Assembly (NCBI GenBank): GCA_049890275.1
Contig: JBMHBT010000017.1
Span: 186,001-250,000 of the forward strand
Source of the DNA: UBA7374 sp049890275
GTDB lineage: Bacteria; Verrucomicrobiota; Verrucomicrobiia; Opitutales; Coraliomargaritaceae
Direction of reading: 5' to 3'
DNA: 64,000 nucleotides
Part shown: in pieces, positions 17,627 to 26,085 of the stretch
How the letters are laid out: each line of letters begins with the position of its first letter
Numbering within the stretch: position 1 is the stretch's first letter
Notes under the pieces: generated by a model
Database searches by the model: none
Told to the model about the DNA's origin: nothing
The model's input: only the letters and a program-made list of their open reading frames with translations
Translations under genes and position numbers: made by a program

Positions 17627-18235
17627 TTAACGGCTGTAATACTCGACGATCAACTGGACGTTGATGCCGGACTCAGTTTCTTCTGTGGAAGGGAGACGGT
17701 TGATGGTGGCCTTCAGGCTGTCTGTATTCAGATTCAGCCATTCAGGAACTGTACGAGCAGTGCTTTCTTCAACACCACGAGTCGCTAATTGACGGGAAGA
17801 GCTTCGCTCTCGAACCTCAATTTCATCCCCCTGCTTCACTTGAAAGCTAGCGATATCTGTTTTTTTGCCATTCACGCAAACATGACCATGGCTAACAAAC
17901 TGCCGCGCAGCGGAGCGGGATTTAGCAAAACCTAGACGATAGATAACGCTGTCCAAACGGCACTCCAACATCTGTAGGAAAATCTCACCAGTAACACCAC
18001 GCTGGTTCTTTGCTTTTTCGAAAGTCAATCGAAACTGCTTCTCAGTCATGCCATACATGAAACGAAGCTTTTGCTTTTCATTTAGACCAATCGCATAGTC
18101 GCTGAGCTTGCGACGCAGGCGCGGGCCATGCTGACCAGGAGGATGCGGCTTGCGCTCAAAAGCTTTGGTCGGAGCAAAAATAGCCTGACCAAAGCGGCGG
18201 TTGATTCGTGTAGTGGGTCCAGTATAACGGGCCAT
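17627..18235 (-). CDS. rpsD: Ribosomal protein S4
   Basis: The 202-residue small-subunit assembly initiator binds the 16S 5' domain and in many bacteria also represses its own operon. The N-terminus lacks the zinc-type cysteines (PGQHGPRLRRKLSDYAIGL), and the S4 RNA-binding domain follows (LDSVIYRLGFAKSRSAARQFV, HGHVCVNGKKTDIASF). It lies 58 bases downstream of rpsK and 76 bases upstream of rpoA, as in typical alpha operons. Confidence 0.98.
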   Translation of the reverse strand: MARYTGPTTRINRRFGQAIFAPTKAFERKPHPPGQHGPRLRRKLSDYAIGLNEKQKLRFMYGMTEKQFRLTFEKAKNQRGVTGEIFLQMLECRLDSVIYRLGFAKSRSAARQFVSHGHVCVNGKKTDIASFQVKQGDEIEVRERSSSRQLATRGVEESTARTVPEWLNLNTDSLKATINRLPSTEETESGINVQLIVEYYSR

Positions 18236-18293
18236 AATATAATCGAACTATTTCTGCGGAGTATTGAATTACGTCTAGGTGGCAGAATACACC

Positions 18294-18824
18294 TTAGACG
18301 CGACGACGTTTTGGTGCACGGCAACCATTGTGAGGCACTGGAGTGACATCAACAATTTCAGTCACAACCATACCGAGCGATTGAAGAGCTCGCACTGCAG
18401 AGTCACGACCCATTCCCGGGCCCTTAAGCTTAACGATGACTTCTTTCATGCCGTGAGAAATAGCAACACGACCAGCATCTTGGGTCACCACTTGGGCAGC
18501 ATAAGCAGTCGATTTGCGAGAACCACGAAAATTACACTTACCGGCACTCGACCAGGAAATAACATTTCCACGAGGATCGGTGAAAGTTACCTTAGTATTG
18601 TTAAAAGTTGCGAGCACGTTCACAATACCGGAAGTTATATTCTTACTTCCTTTGGCACGACGGATCTTAACACCGTCAAGGTCACTCTTGAGAAGATCCT
18701 CAGCGGTTTCTTCTTTTTTAACAGGTTGTTCAGCAGACTCGGCTTCCGCGTTTGCGGTTGCGACCTTTACTTCTTCTTCTTCTTCAGGTGCTGCTGCTTC
18801 AGGATTATTTTGCTCTTCACTCAT
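18294..18824 (-). CDS. rpsK: Ribosomal protein S11 with N-terminal acidic extension
   Basis: Platform protein of the 30S subunit. The S11 core is complete (NITSGIVNVLATFNNT, GMGRDSAVRALQSLG, VTPVPHNGCRAPKRRRV end). It is preceded by about 47 extra residues rich in Glu, Ala and Lys; the total is 176 residues against about 129. The extension belongs to the same frame from the ATG at 18824, and no ATG exists between it and the core, so an alternative short start would have to use a non-ATG codon. It sits 27 bases after rpsM. Confidence 0.95.
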   Translation of the reverse strand: MSEEQNNPEAAAPEEEEEVKVATANAEAESAEQPVKKEETAEDLLKSDLDGVKIRRAKGSKNITSGIVNVLATFNNTKVTFTDPRGNVISWSSAGKCNFRGSRKSTAYAAQVVTQDAGRVAISHGMKEVIVKLKGPGMGRDSAVRALQSLGMVVTEIVDVTPVPHNGCRAPKRRRV

Positions 18825-18851
18825 AGGAGATTCATTCAGTCTTAACAGTGA

Positions 18852-19214
18852 CTACTTACGTATTGGCTTTACACCGCCCTTACGGGTACGCGCATTTGTT
18901 TTTGTCCGCTGACCACGCACAGGTAGGCCACGCATGTGACGCATACCCCGCCAAGAGCGGATCGCAGAAAGGCGTTTCAAGTTCGCAGTTACTTCGCGGC
19001 GTAAATCACCTTCGACAATATATTGTTTGTCGGAAACAAGAGTTGCGAGCTTGTTCAGCTCTTCTTCGCTGAGGTCTCCAGCGCGTCGATCCGGGTCGAA
19101 ACCCGCCTCCTCGACGATTGTTTTAGCGCGAGTTGGCCCAATGCCATAAACATAGCGAAGGGAATATTCCAATTTCTTATTGGCAGGTATGTCGACTCCT
19201 AGTAGGCGTGGCAT
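18852..19214 (-). CDS. rpsM: Ribosomal protein S13
   Basis: The 120-residue head protein of the 30S subunit contacts the large subunit and P-site tRNA. The helix-hairpin-helix part YVYGIGPTRAKTIVEEAG and the basic C-terminal tail with RGMRHMRGLPVRGQRTKTNAR are standard. It directly follows map after 75 bases; the usual rpmJ and infA genes are not between them, and that gap is too short to hold them. Confidence 0.98.
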   Translation of the reverse strand: MPRLLGVDIPANKKLEYSLRYVYGIGPTRAKTIVEEAGFDPDRRAGDLSEEELNKLATLVSDKQYIVEGDLRREVTANLKRLSAIRSWRGMRHMRGLPVRGQRTKTNARTRKGGVKPIRK

Positions 19215-19289
19215 GATGATAAGGTGTTTAGTTTTCGGCGGTTTTTTGCGAAAAGTGTGAAAAGTAGCAGGTTGAATTAATTTGGAAAG

Positions 19290-20069
19290 TTATTTTTTCG
19301 GAATTGTTAAAATTTCTGGTTCGTCGTCTGTCACCAGTACTGTGTGCTCAAAATGAGCCGAGCATTTCCCGTCGCGGGTGACTGCAGTCCAGCCATCCTC
19401 AAGGATCTTTATTTCTGGTCCGCCCAAGTTGATCATTGGCTCAATAGCCAGAGCCATACCGGGCTTTAAGAGGGGTCCTTGGCCACGTCGTCCAAAATTT
19501 GGAATTTGTGGTGCTTCGTGCATTGAAGATCCAACACCATGTCCAACAAAATCCCGGACGATTCCATAACCACGCTTTTTAATAAAGCGTTCGACGGCAT
19601 TGGAAAGATCACCTACGCGATTTCCCGGCCTAGCGTAGTTGATTGCATATTCAAGCGATTCGCAGGTACTGGATACGAGCTGTACTATTTCAGTCGGAGC
19701 TGATCCAAGAATAACAGTTGTGGCATTATCCCCAATGAATCCGTTGTAGCGAACAACTACATCAATAGACACAGCGTCGCCCTCACGAATGATTCGTTCC
19801 AAGCGTCCAATCCCGTGAACCACTTCGTCATTAATAGAGATACAGGTATAATTCGGGAAGCGGATATTTCCGGCCGAATAGTTATAACAGGCGCTCTCTC
19901 CTCCCAATGCGCTGATTTCCTTACGTCCTAATTGGTCCAGATCGTAGGTAGTCATCCCGACCTCAACAGCTTCCGTTAAACGATACAAAACGGTAGCCGC
20001 AAGCTGACAGGCCTCCCGGATCGACTGAATTTCAGCATTGGTGCGAATCGACTTTAAAGTACTGGCCAT
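19290..20069 (-). CDS. map: Methionine aminopeptidase, type I
   Basis: Removes the initiator methionine from nascent proteins. The 259-residue enzyme (ATG 20069; a TTG at 20081 is less likely) has the type I pita-bread fold with metal ligands in VSIDVVVRYNGFIGDNATT (two aspartates), GHGVGSSMHEAP (histidine), and the C-terminal IEP and HFEHTVLVT glutamates. It sits between secY and rpsM, the common spc-operon location; adk is absent from this site. Confidence 0.96.
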   Translation of the reverse strand: MASTLKSIRTNAEIQSIREACQLAATVLYRLTEAVEVGMTTYDLDQLGRKEISALGGESACYNYSAGNIRFPNYTCISINDEVVHGIGRLERIIREGDAVSIDVVVRYNGFIGDNATTVILGSAPTEIVQLVSSTCESLEYAINYARPGNRVGDLSNAVERFIKKRGYGIVRDFVGHGVGSSMHEAPQIPNFGRRGQGPLLKPGMALAIEPMINLGGPEIKILEDGWTAVTRDGKCSAHFEHTVLVTDDEPEILTIPKK

Positions 20070-20148
20070 AAAGCCATTCAAAGAACAAATAAAATGGAAA
20101 TCAATCTACCGAACAGATGTATCTCCGTGAAGAAATCTTTACTCAGCG

Positions 20149-21657
20149 CTAGTTCAAAAACCAGGAAACGATACCGAGTACAAAAAGTATAATTGCCAAA
20201 ATCAGAAGGGGTCGCCAAGCAGACCAAAAATCCTGTAACCCGGCTGAATCGACAAGCTGCTTGTTTCGAGCCGCCGAACGTCCGCGAATCTTACCCTTTT
20301 TCAAGAAGCCATCGTAGTGACGCTGCAATAAGTAAGTCTCTATTTGACGCATCGTGTCCAAGAGGACGCCAACTGTAATCAACATACCGGTACCGCCAAA
20401 AAAGATAGCGACGTTACCGGGAATACGATAGCCGACGAGTAGAATATCGGGAAATAGTGCAATGATGGTCAAAGAAAGCGCTCCAAACAGCGTCAATCGT
20501 GTCATGACATAATCTAAAAACTTCGCTGTTGGCTCTCCCGGACGTACTCCGGGCACATAACCACCATTCTTTTTCAGGTCATCGGCAATCTGAACAGGCT
20601 TAAACATAAGCGATACCCAGAAATAACTAAAAACAAAGATAAGAAGCCCAAAAATTACGTAATATGCAGGCTGACCCTGTTGAATATTATCTGCAAAGTC
20701 GTTGAAGAAACGCATTCCGGTAGCTGTGCCAAGATAAGCTAGAATCTGGGTGGGAAACATGATGATGGCACTACCAAAAATAACTGGCATCACACCGGCA
20801 TAGTTAACCTTCAAGGGAAGGAACGAACTTTGCCCACCATAGACCTTTCGCCCAACTACGCGCTTCGCATATTGAACGGGAATCTTTCGTTGGGCCTGCG
20901 TGATCGCAACCAATCCTGCGGTTACAGCAAAGAGCAAGGCAATCATTAACACACCCTGAGGCAGGCCTAGAGTCGGAACGTCGGCACCAACCGGCGCGAC
21001 AAACATACCGTACGCGGCAGAGACTGCACCGGGTAAACCAGAGATAATACTCACCGTGATAAGCAGGGAGATACCATTTCCAATTCCGCGTTGGGTGATC
21101 TGTTCACCAAGCCAGACCATGACCATCGTACCAGCAGTTAGAAAGATAGTACCGGTAACTAAAAAGTACGTCTTATTGGCGATGATGATTTCGCCATACT
21201 CTGCAGGATTAAAACTACTGCCAACTAAGCTAGCAGGGTTTGTTGAAAGAGCGACGAGTAAGAGTAAGCCCTGAACCACGCAGATAACGATAGTTAAGTA
21301 GCGTGTGTATTGATTGATTTTCTGACGACCTACATCACCTTCTTGCTGGAGACGTGCAATCGCGGGAAAGACGGCACCCGTCAATTGCATGATAATCGAA
21401 GCACTGATGTAAGGCATGATTCCAAGCGCAAAGAGTGCCCCATTGAGCAATGCACCACCGGTGAACATGTTAAACATGCCAACAATGCCACCGCCTGCCC
21501 CAGCCTGTTCAGAGAAAAAAGTACGAATCGGGCCAGGGTCAAAACCCGGAAGCGGAATATTCGCACCAACACGGGCTATGAACAAAAGCGCCAAAGTAAA
21601 AAATATACGCTGGCGTAATTCAGGAATCTTTAAGGAGTTGGTGAACGCAGAAAGCAT
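20149..21657 (-). CDS. secY: Protein translocase subunit SecY, with an extra C-terminal membrane segment
   Basis: Channel subunit of the SecYEG translocon. The 502 residues include the ten-helix core with a plug-region glycine-rich loop (about residues 47-66), GEQITQRGIGNGISLLI, the cytoplasmic IPVQYAKRVVGRKVYGG ribosome-binding loop and the FLKKGKIRGR end at residue 460, where SecY normally stops. Here 42 more residues follow, containing a predicted helix at about 482-501 (WRPLLILAIILFVLGIV). It follows rplO by 59 bases and precedes map. Confidence 0.97.
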   Translation of the reverse strand: MLSAFTNSLKIPELRQRIFFTLALLFIARVGANIPLPGFDPGPIRTFFSEQAGAGGGIVGMFNMFTGGALLNGALFALGIMPYISASIIMQLTGAVFPAIARLQQEGDVGRQKINQYTRYLTIVICVVQGLLLLVALSTNPASLVGSSFNPAEYGEIIIANKTYFLVTGTIFLTAGTMVMVWLGEQITQRGIGNGISLLITVSIISGLPGAVSAAYGMFVAPVGADVPTLGLPQGVLMIALLFAVTAGLVAITQAQRKIPVQYAKRVVGRKVYGGQSSFLPLKVNYAGVMPVIFGSAIIMFPTQILAYLGTATGMRFFNDFADNIQQGQPAYYVIFGLLIFVFSYFWVSLMFKPVQIADDLKKNGGYVPGVRPGEPTAKFLDYVMTRLTLFGALSLTIIALFPDILLVGYRIPGNVAIFFGGTGMLITVGVLLDTMRQIETYLLQRHYDGFLKKGKIRGRSAARNKQLVDSAGLQDFWSAWRPLLILAIILFVLGIVSWFLN

Positions 21658-21716
21658 TGTATGGATTCTTTATCGTCTAGTTGAATGATTACCAACTAGG
21701 GTAACAGGTAATCGAA

Positions 21717-22208
21717 CTACCCTTCAGCCGGCTCCTCGGAGGGAACTACTTCAGTTTCTGTGGTGGAGGAAGTTTCAACAATCGAACCACCAGCGGCCTC
21801 GATCTTTGCCTTGGCAGAACCGGAAACTTTATCAAGAGAAACCGTAAAAGCCTTTTCAACCTCACCGTCTCCGAGAAGTTTTACAGCACTCTTATCGTTA
21901 CGAATGAGTCCGGCAGCAATCAGCGTTTCACGATTCACTTCAGTGCCCTCAAGACGTGACAGTTCGCCTACATTGACAGACTGCACCTGGTTACGGAAGT
22001 TGAAGTTATTAAAACCACGACGGGGAAGCTTGCGGTACAAAGGCATTTGACCACCTTCAAAACCTACGCGGATACTACCTCCAGAACGAGACTTTTGACC
22101 TTTGTGGCCACGGCCGCAGGTCTTTCCATGACCATTGCCTTCACCTCGCCCAAGGCGCTTTGTTGGATGCGTCGCTCCTTTGATAGTTGGTATATTATCG
22201 AGATTCAT
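21717..22208 (-). CDS. rplO: Ribosomal protein L15
   Basis: The 163-residue late-assembly large-subunit protein has the glycine- and arginine-rich N-terminus RLGRGEGNGHGKTCGRGHKG and FEGGQMPLYRKLPRRGF typical of L15. The last about 18 residues form an acidic Ser/Thr/Glu tail not seen in most homologues. Only 12 bases separate it from rpsE; the rpmD (L30) gene that often lies there is missing. Confidence 0.97.
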   Translation of the reverse strand: MNLDNIPTIKGATHPTKRLGRGEGNGHGKTCGRGHKGQKSRSGGSIRVGFEGGQMPLYRKLPRRGFNNFNFRNQVQSVNVGELSRLEGTEVNRETLIAAGLIRNDKSAVKLLGDGEVEKAFTVSLDKVSGSAKAKIEAAGGSIVETSSTTETEVVPSEEPAEG

Positions 22209-22220
22209 ATTCGCAGATAC

Positions 22221-22748
22221 TTAAGCTTCTTGAGCGACTTTTTCGCCAAAACGCAGGTTCTTGATTTCATCGTTCGAACGAAGCTGACGAAGGGCATCCA
22301 TAGTGGCATTGACCATCGCTAGGTGATTGTTCGACCCGAGGGATTTTGAGAGTACATTATTGATTCCGACCGCTTCGAGAACAGCACGCACACCACCTCC
22401 GGCAATAACACCGGTACCATTGGTAGCTGGACGTAAGAGCACTTTTCCACCATCGGACTCACCGAGGACATGGTGCGGGATAGTCTCCCCTCGCAGTTTA
22501 ATGCTAATAATGTTCCGGTGGGCTTGCTCCGTACCTTTACGAATGCACTCAGGAACTTCCTTAGCCTTACCATAGCCAACACCAACTTCGCCTTTTTGAT
22601 TACCAACGACGACAAGTGCAGCAAAACTGAAACGGCGACCACCCTTAACAACTTTAGCGCAGCGGTTAATGTGCACAACTTTTTCAGTGAACTCAGGTGC
22701 TTCCTCTGGTTCAGGAGCAGGAGCGAAAGATCGTTTTTTACTATTCAT
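22221..22748 (-). CDS. rpsE: Ribosomal protein S5
   Basis: The 175-residue 30S protein is involved in decoding fidelity and mRNA unwinding at the entry channel. It shows the double-stranded RNA-binding-like N domain (VVKGGRRFSFAALVVVGNQKG) and the C domain with ATNGTGVIAGGGVRAVLEAVG and SLGSNNHLAMVNATMDAL. The first about 20 residues are proline- and glutamate-rich. It sits between rplR (9-base gap) and rplO. Confidence 0.98.
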   Translation of the reverse strand: MNSKKRSFAPAPEPEEAPEFTEKVVHINRCAKVVKGGRRFSFAALVVVGNQKGEVGVGYGKAKEVPECIRKGTEQAHRNIISIKLRGETIPHHVLGESDGGKVLLRPATNGTGVIAGGGVRAVLEAVGINNVLSKSLGSNNHLAMVNATMDALRQLRSNDEIKNLRFGEKVAQEA

Positions 22749-22757
22749 GAAATATAA

Positions 22758-23111
22758 CTAGAATTGTAGACCGCCTTCGCGGGCAGCTTCGGCGAAAGAC
22801 TTGACGCAACCATGATAGCGACGCCCGGAACGGTCAAACACAACGGTTTCAATACCGGCGGCCTTCGCTTTTTCAGCTACTTGGCGGCCAAGCTCAACTG
22901 CACCCTCGGCATTCGCCTTTGCACTCGATTCCTTGCTTGTTGAAGAGACATAGACAAGCGTATGTCCAGCAAGGTCATCAATGCATTGTGCGTAGATGTG
23001 CTTATTGGAAAAGTGTACAGCCAGACGCGGACGCTCCGAAGTACCCTTGATTTTCTTGCGAATACGCCAGCGGCGCTTTTGCAAAAGGGATAATTTTTTA
23101 TTAAGTTTCAT
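22758..23111 (-). CDS. rplR: Ribosomal protein L18
   Basis: The 117-residue 5S rRNA-binding protein of the central protuberance has a basic N-terminus (RRWRIRKKIKGTSERPRLAV), HFSNKHIYAQCIDD and the FDRSGRRYHGCVKSFAEAAREGG C-terminal segment. The position after rplF (19-base gap) and before rpsE is canonical. Confidence 0.98.
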   Translation of the reverse strand: MKLNKKLSLLQKRRWRIRKKIKGTSERPRLAVHFSNKHIYAQCIDDLAGHTLVYVSSTSKESSAKANAEGAVELGRQVAEKAKAAGIETVVFDRSGRRYHGCVKSFAEAAREGGLQF

Positions 23112-23130
23112 ATACTGGCGAATTCAAAGT

Positions 23131-23667
23131 TTAAGCGGACTTCTTACCTTCCTTACGTCGTACGTACTGACCGACAATGTGGACACCCTTACCCTTGTAG
23201 GGCTCGGCTGGATAGAAAGCATATATCTTAGCGGTCACTTGCCCAACAGCTTCTTTGTCTGCACCTTCAACTGTAAGCTTCGTGTTTTCTTTTACCGTAA
23301 CCGTTATTCCGGTGGGTACATCAACAATACAGGGGTGCGAGTAGCCTAAAGCCAGATCCAGTTTGTTGCCTTGGAGAGCAGCACGGAAACCCACGCCTTT
23401 AATCTCTAATTGCTTGCTGTAGCCCTCGACTACACCAGTTACCATATTATTGATAATCGATCGTGCTGTACCGTACATAGCACGCGCATGACGACTCTCA
23501 TCGACCGGACTCACGCAAACAGTATTGTCTGTAATTTCAATTTTTACAGCGCTGTCGAAAGTCTTTTCGAGCTTACCCTTCGGTCCTTCAACGCTTACAG
23601 TCTGTCCTTCAACAGTAACCTTAGCTTTGTCGAGGATGGGTACAGGAAGTTTTCCAATTCTACTCAT
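23131..23667 (-). CDS. rplF: Ribosomal protein L6
   Basis: The 178-residue protein at the factor-binding side of the 50S subunit has two repeated alpha/beta domains. MSRIGKLPVPI opens the first; GVGFRAALQGNKLDLALGYSH and YPAEPYKGKGVHIVGQYVRRKEGKKSA belong to the second. GAAAGGC about 13 bases before the ATG may act as a weak ribosome-binding site. It lies 17 bases downstream of rpsH. Confidence 0.98.
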   Translation of the reverse strand: MSRIGKLPVPILDKAKVTVEGQTVSVEGPKGKLEKTFDSAVKIEITDNTVCVSPVDESRHARAMYGTARSIINNMVTGVVEGYSKQLEIKGVGFRAALQGNKLDLALGYSHPCIVDVPTGITVTVKENTKLTVEGADKEAVGQVTAKIYAFYPAEPYKGKGVHIVGQYVRRKEGKKSA

Positions 23668-23684
23668 AATAAGTGCCTTTCAAT

Positions 23685-24083
23685 TTACCAAACTTTACAG
23701 ACAAGCTCACCGCCTACGCCGTTTTCACGAGCTTCACGAGCACGCATCACGCCTTTGGAGGTAGTTAGAATCGCCACCCCAAGACCGCCGAGGACACGGG
23801 GAATCTCACGAGCACCATAGTAAAGACGGCGTCCAGGAGTACTGTGACGCTCAATACCGGTTATCGCCGGTGTATCGCCGATATATTTAAATTTAATATG
23901 CAATGTCTTGCGGCCTTTTTCATCCTCTCCTTCGGAAAAATCAGCTATGTAGCCTTCATCCTTGAGGATCTTTAAAAGAGCCAGGCGCATTTTAGAATGC
24001 GGCGTGACTGCTAGTTCCTTGCGAGCGGAACTAGCGTTGCGAATAATGGTGAGAAAATCACCGATGGTATCATGAACTGCCAT
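23685..24083 (-). CDS. rpsH: Ribosomal protein S8
   Basis: The 132-residue 16S central-domain binder is also, in E. coli, the repressor of the spc operon. Seen are DTIGDFLTIIRNASSARK near the N-terminus and RPGRRLYYGAREIPRVLGGLG-like and STSKGVMRAREARENGVGGEL segments at the C-terminus. It follows rpsN by 58 bases. I see no S8-binding-site mimic that can be claimed with confidence upstream of rplE. Confidence 0.98.
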   Translation of the reverse strand: MAVHDTIGDFLTIIRNASSARKELAVTPHSKMRLALLKILKDEGYIADFSEGEDEKGRKTLHIKFKYIGDTPAITGIERHSTPGRRLYYGAREIPRVLGGLGVAILTTSKGVMRAREARENGVGGELVCKVW

Positions 24084-24141
24084 AGTATTTGTACTGCTGG
24101 GTTTTCAATAATTATGTGGAAAGAAAAAGAAGCCGATGAGA

Positions 24142-24447
24142 CTACCAAGAAGACTTTGTCACGCCGGGAATTTTACCTCTGGAAGCGAGTTCACGAAAGG
24201 TAATACGAGACAAGCCGAAGCGACGAATGAAAGCACGCGGGCGACCTGTTACGGAACAGCGGTTACGAGCGCGAATGGGTGAGCTGTTTTTAGGCAGCTT
24301 GGACAATTTAGCTTGGGCCTTGTAGAAATCCTCATCAGAGGTTTCTGGATCAGCCAAGACAGCCTTCAAGTGCTTGCGTTTCTCAGCGTACTTCTCGATC
24401 AGACGTACGCGCTTAAGATTACGGTGGATTGCTGATTTTTTAGCCAT
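24142..24447 (-). CDS. rpsN: Ribosomal protein S14, zinc-independent long form
   Basis: The 101-residue 30S head protein has the C-terminal RNRCSVTGRPRAFIRRFGLSRITFRELA motif split by normal spacing, and the long N-terminal half typical of the zinc-free class. The paired CxxC ligands of the short form are absent; only one cysteine is present. It sits between rplE (29-base gap) and rpsH. Confidence 0.98.
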   Translation of the reverse strand: MAKKSAIHRNLKRVRLIEKYAEKRKHLKAVLADPETSDEDFYKAQAKLSKLPKNSSPIRARNRCSVTGRPRAFIRRFGLSRITFRELASRGKIPGVTKSSW

Positions 24448-24476
24448 AACGTTTCAATCAAATTATATAGGTGTTC

Positions 24477-25076
24477 TTATTGCGCTTCGGCATCCGCATT
24501 GGATGCGGCGCTTTCCTCTGCTGCGAGTTCCGAACTGGACTTACGAAAAGGCATACCAAAGAGACGCAGTAACTCACGACCTTCTTCGTCTGTTTGAGCA
24601 GTCGTGGTGAAACAAATATCCATACCAATGGTCGCTGTGTTTCCTTCCGCGCTCACTTCCGGAAAGATACTATGATCGGAAATACCGAGCGTGTAGTTGC
24701 CCTTACCATCCAATTTTGCAGGAACCCCGCGAAAGTCACGAATGCAAGGAAGAGCAATATTTATCAGACGAAGCATGAAATCATACATAGCCTGTCCGCG
24801 CAGAGTTACCTTGCAGCCAATTGGTTGGCCTTCGCGCAGCTTAAAATTAGAAATGCTAAGCTTTGCCTTTGTGGTTACCGGACGCTGACCAGCAATCTTC
24901 GTGATTTCTTCGTTCACGTACGCGACATGATTCTTATCTGAAGTCGCACTGAAGCCGGAGTTGATGACAATCTTGCTAACTGCCGGTACGTCGTGAACGT
25001 TGTCATAGCCGAACTTTTTCTTCAGTTCGTCGACGACCTTTTCGTTATAATGTTTTTTAAGGAGTGCTTGTTCCAT
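24477..25076 (-). CDS. rplE: Ribosomal protein L5
   Basis: The 199-residue 5S rRNA-binding protein contacts the small-subunit head and P-site tRNA. VPAVSKIVINSGF, GQRPVTTKAKLSISNFKLREG and DFRGVPAKLDGKGNYTLGISDH are family hallmarks. About 18 residues of Ala, Glu and Ser extend the C-terminus beyond the usual 180. It follows rplX by 54 bases. Confidence 0.98.
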   Translation of the reverse strand: MEQALLKKHYNEKVVDELKKKFGYDNVHDVPAVSKIVINSGFSATSDKNHVAYVNEEITKIAGQRPVTTKAKLSISNFKLREGQPIGCKVTLRGQAMYDFMLRLINIALPCIRDFRGVPAKLDGKGNYTLGISDHSIFPEVSAEGNTATIGMDICFTTTAQTDEEGRELLRLFGMPFRKSSSELAAEESAASNADAEAQ

Positions 25077-25130
25077 TGTTCAAGTTCCGGATTACCGACC
25101 CGGTATGTATCGTTTGGATGATGCGTAAAA

Positions 25131-25376
25131 TTAATTGCTGCGGCGAGCGTCATACTTTTCGGCCAGCATAACGTTGGAGTAATGGATAGGAGCTTCTCGC
25201 TCAACCGAACCACCTTCAGGATTTTCTTGCGTCTTGCGCTCATACTTCGTGACCAAGTTAACGCCTTCTACGAGGATCTTCTCGCCAGCTTTAACTTCGA
25301 GGACCTTTCCGCGCTTCCCTTTATGGGCGCCGGATATGACTACAACTTCCTGTTCGCGTTTTATTGCTTTAGACAT
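25131..25376 (-). CDS. rplX: Ribosomal protein L24
   Basis: The 81-residue assembly-initiating 50S protein binds the 23S 5' domain and lies by the exit tunnel. The KOW motif VVVISGAHKGKRGKVLEV is clear, followed by GVNLVTKYERKTQENPEGG. It is at the short end of the family (about 75-105 residues). The ATG is two bases after the rplN stop, so the two are probably translationally coupled; GGAGGT in the rplN end lies about 14 bases upstream. Confidence 0.97.
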   Translation of the reverse strand: MSKAIKREQEVVVISGAHKGKRGKVLEVKAGEKILVEGVNLVTKYERKTQENPEGGSVEREAPIHYSNVMLAEKYDARRSN

Positions 25377-25378
25377 AT

Positions 25379-25741
25379 CTAGAGAACCTCCGGTGCGAGT
25401 GAAATGATCTTCATGTACTTGGCGCGTAGTTCGCGGGCAACCGGGCCGAAGATACGAGTGCCCTTAGGATTGCCGTCGTTGTTAATAATGACAACAGCGT
25501 TGTTATCAAAGCGTAGGTAAGAACCGTCGCCACGACGAATAGGAGCCTTGGTACGAACAACCACAGCCTTCACTACCTCGCCTTTCTTTACAGAAGCATC
25601 TGTTGCAGACTCTTTGACGTTACAGACAACAATATCGCCGACTGAAGCAGTCTTCTTATTTTGACCCAGTCGACGGATCATTTCGGCAGATTTTGCCCCG
25701 GTGTTATCCGCGACAAAAACTCGGCTGTTCATTTGTATCAT
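25379..25741 (-). CDS. rplN: Ribosomal protein L14
   Basis: The 120-residue 50S interface protein has MIQMNSRVFVADNTGAKSA at the N-terminus and RFDNNAVVIINNDGNPKGTRI and GPVARELR in the second half, all diagnostic. GGAG nine bases before the ATG is one of the few obvious Shine-Dalgarno sites in this cluster. It lies 36 bases after rpsQ. Confidence 0.98.
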   Translation of the reverse strand: MIQMNSRVFVADNTGAKSAEMIRRLGQNKKTASVGDIVVCNVKESATDASVKKGEVVKAVVVRTKAPIRRGDGSYLRFDNNAVVIINNDGNPKGTRIFGPVARELRAKYMKIISLAPEVL

Positions 25742-25777
25742 GGCTATTCTCCAGTTAAAATTATTTCGCTAATCGAT

Positions 25778-26071
25778 TTAGACGGTTTGTTCTGTGCCCA
25801 GCTTAGGAGCCACTTGAAGAACACGAGTCACACGCCAACGTTTGAGCTTGCTCAGGGGACGTGTCTCCATGATCTCCACTTTGTCACCAAGACCACACTC
25901 ATTTTTCTCATCATGAGCGTGCACAACTGTCTTGCGCTTAATCTCTTTGCGGTAAAGCGGGTGCGGGATCTTGTAAAAGTAAGTAACCTTGATCGTTTTG
26001 TCACCAGAACGACTGGTAACTTCTCCGATCAGTGACTTCCGTGAGTTGCGATTTTCTTCAGGCATGGTCAA
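25778..26071 (-). CDS. rpsQ: Ribosomal protein S17
   Basis: The 97-residue OB-fold protein binds the 16S 5' domain. RKSLIGEVTSRSGDKTIKV and the HAHDEKNECGLGDKVEIMETRPLSKLKRW segment (split here by normal spacing) are standard. It follows rpmC by 14 bases and precedes rplN. Confidence 0.97.
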   Translation of the reverse strand: MTMPEENRNSRKSLIGEVTSRSGDKTIKVTYFYKIPHPLYRKEIKRKTVVHAHDEKNECGLGDKVEIMETRPLSKLKRWRVTRVLQVAPKLGTEQTV

Positions 26072-26085
26072 AAAGGCTCAGGTGA

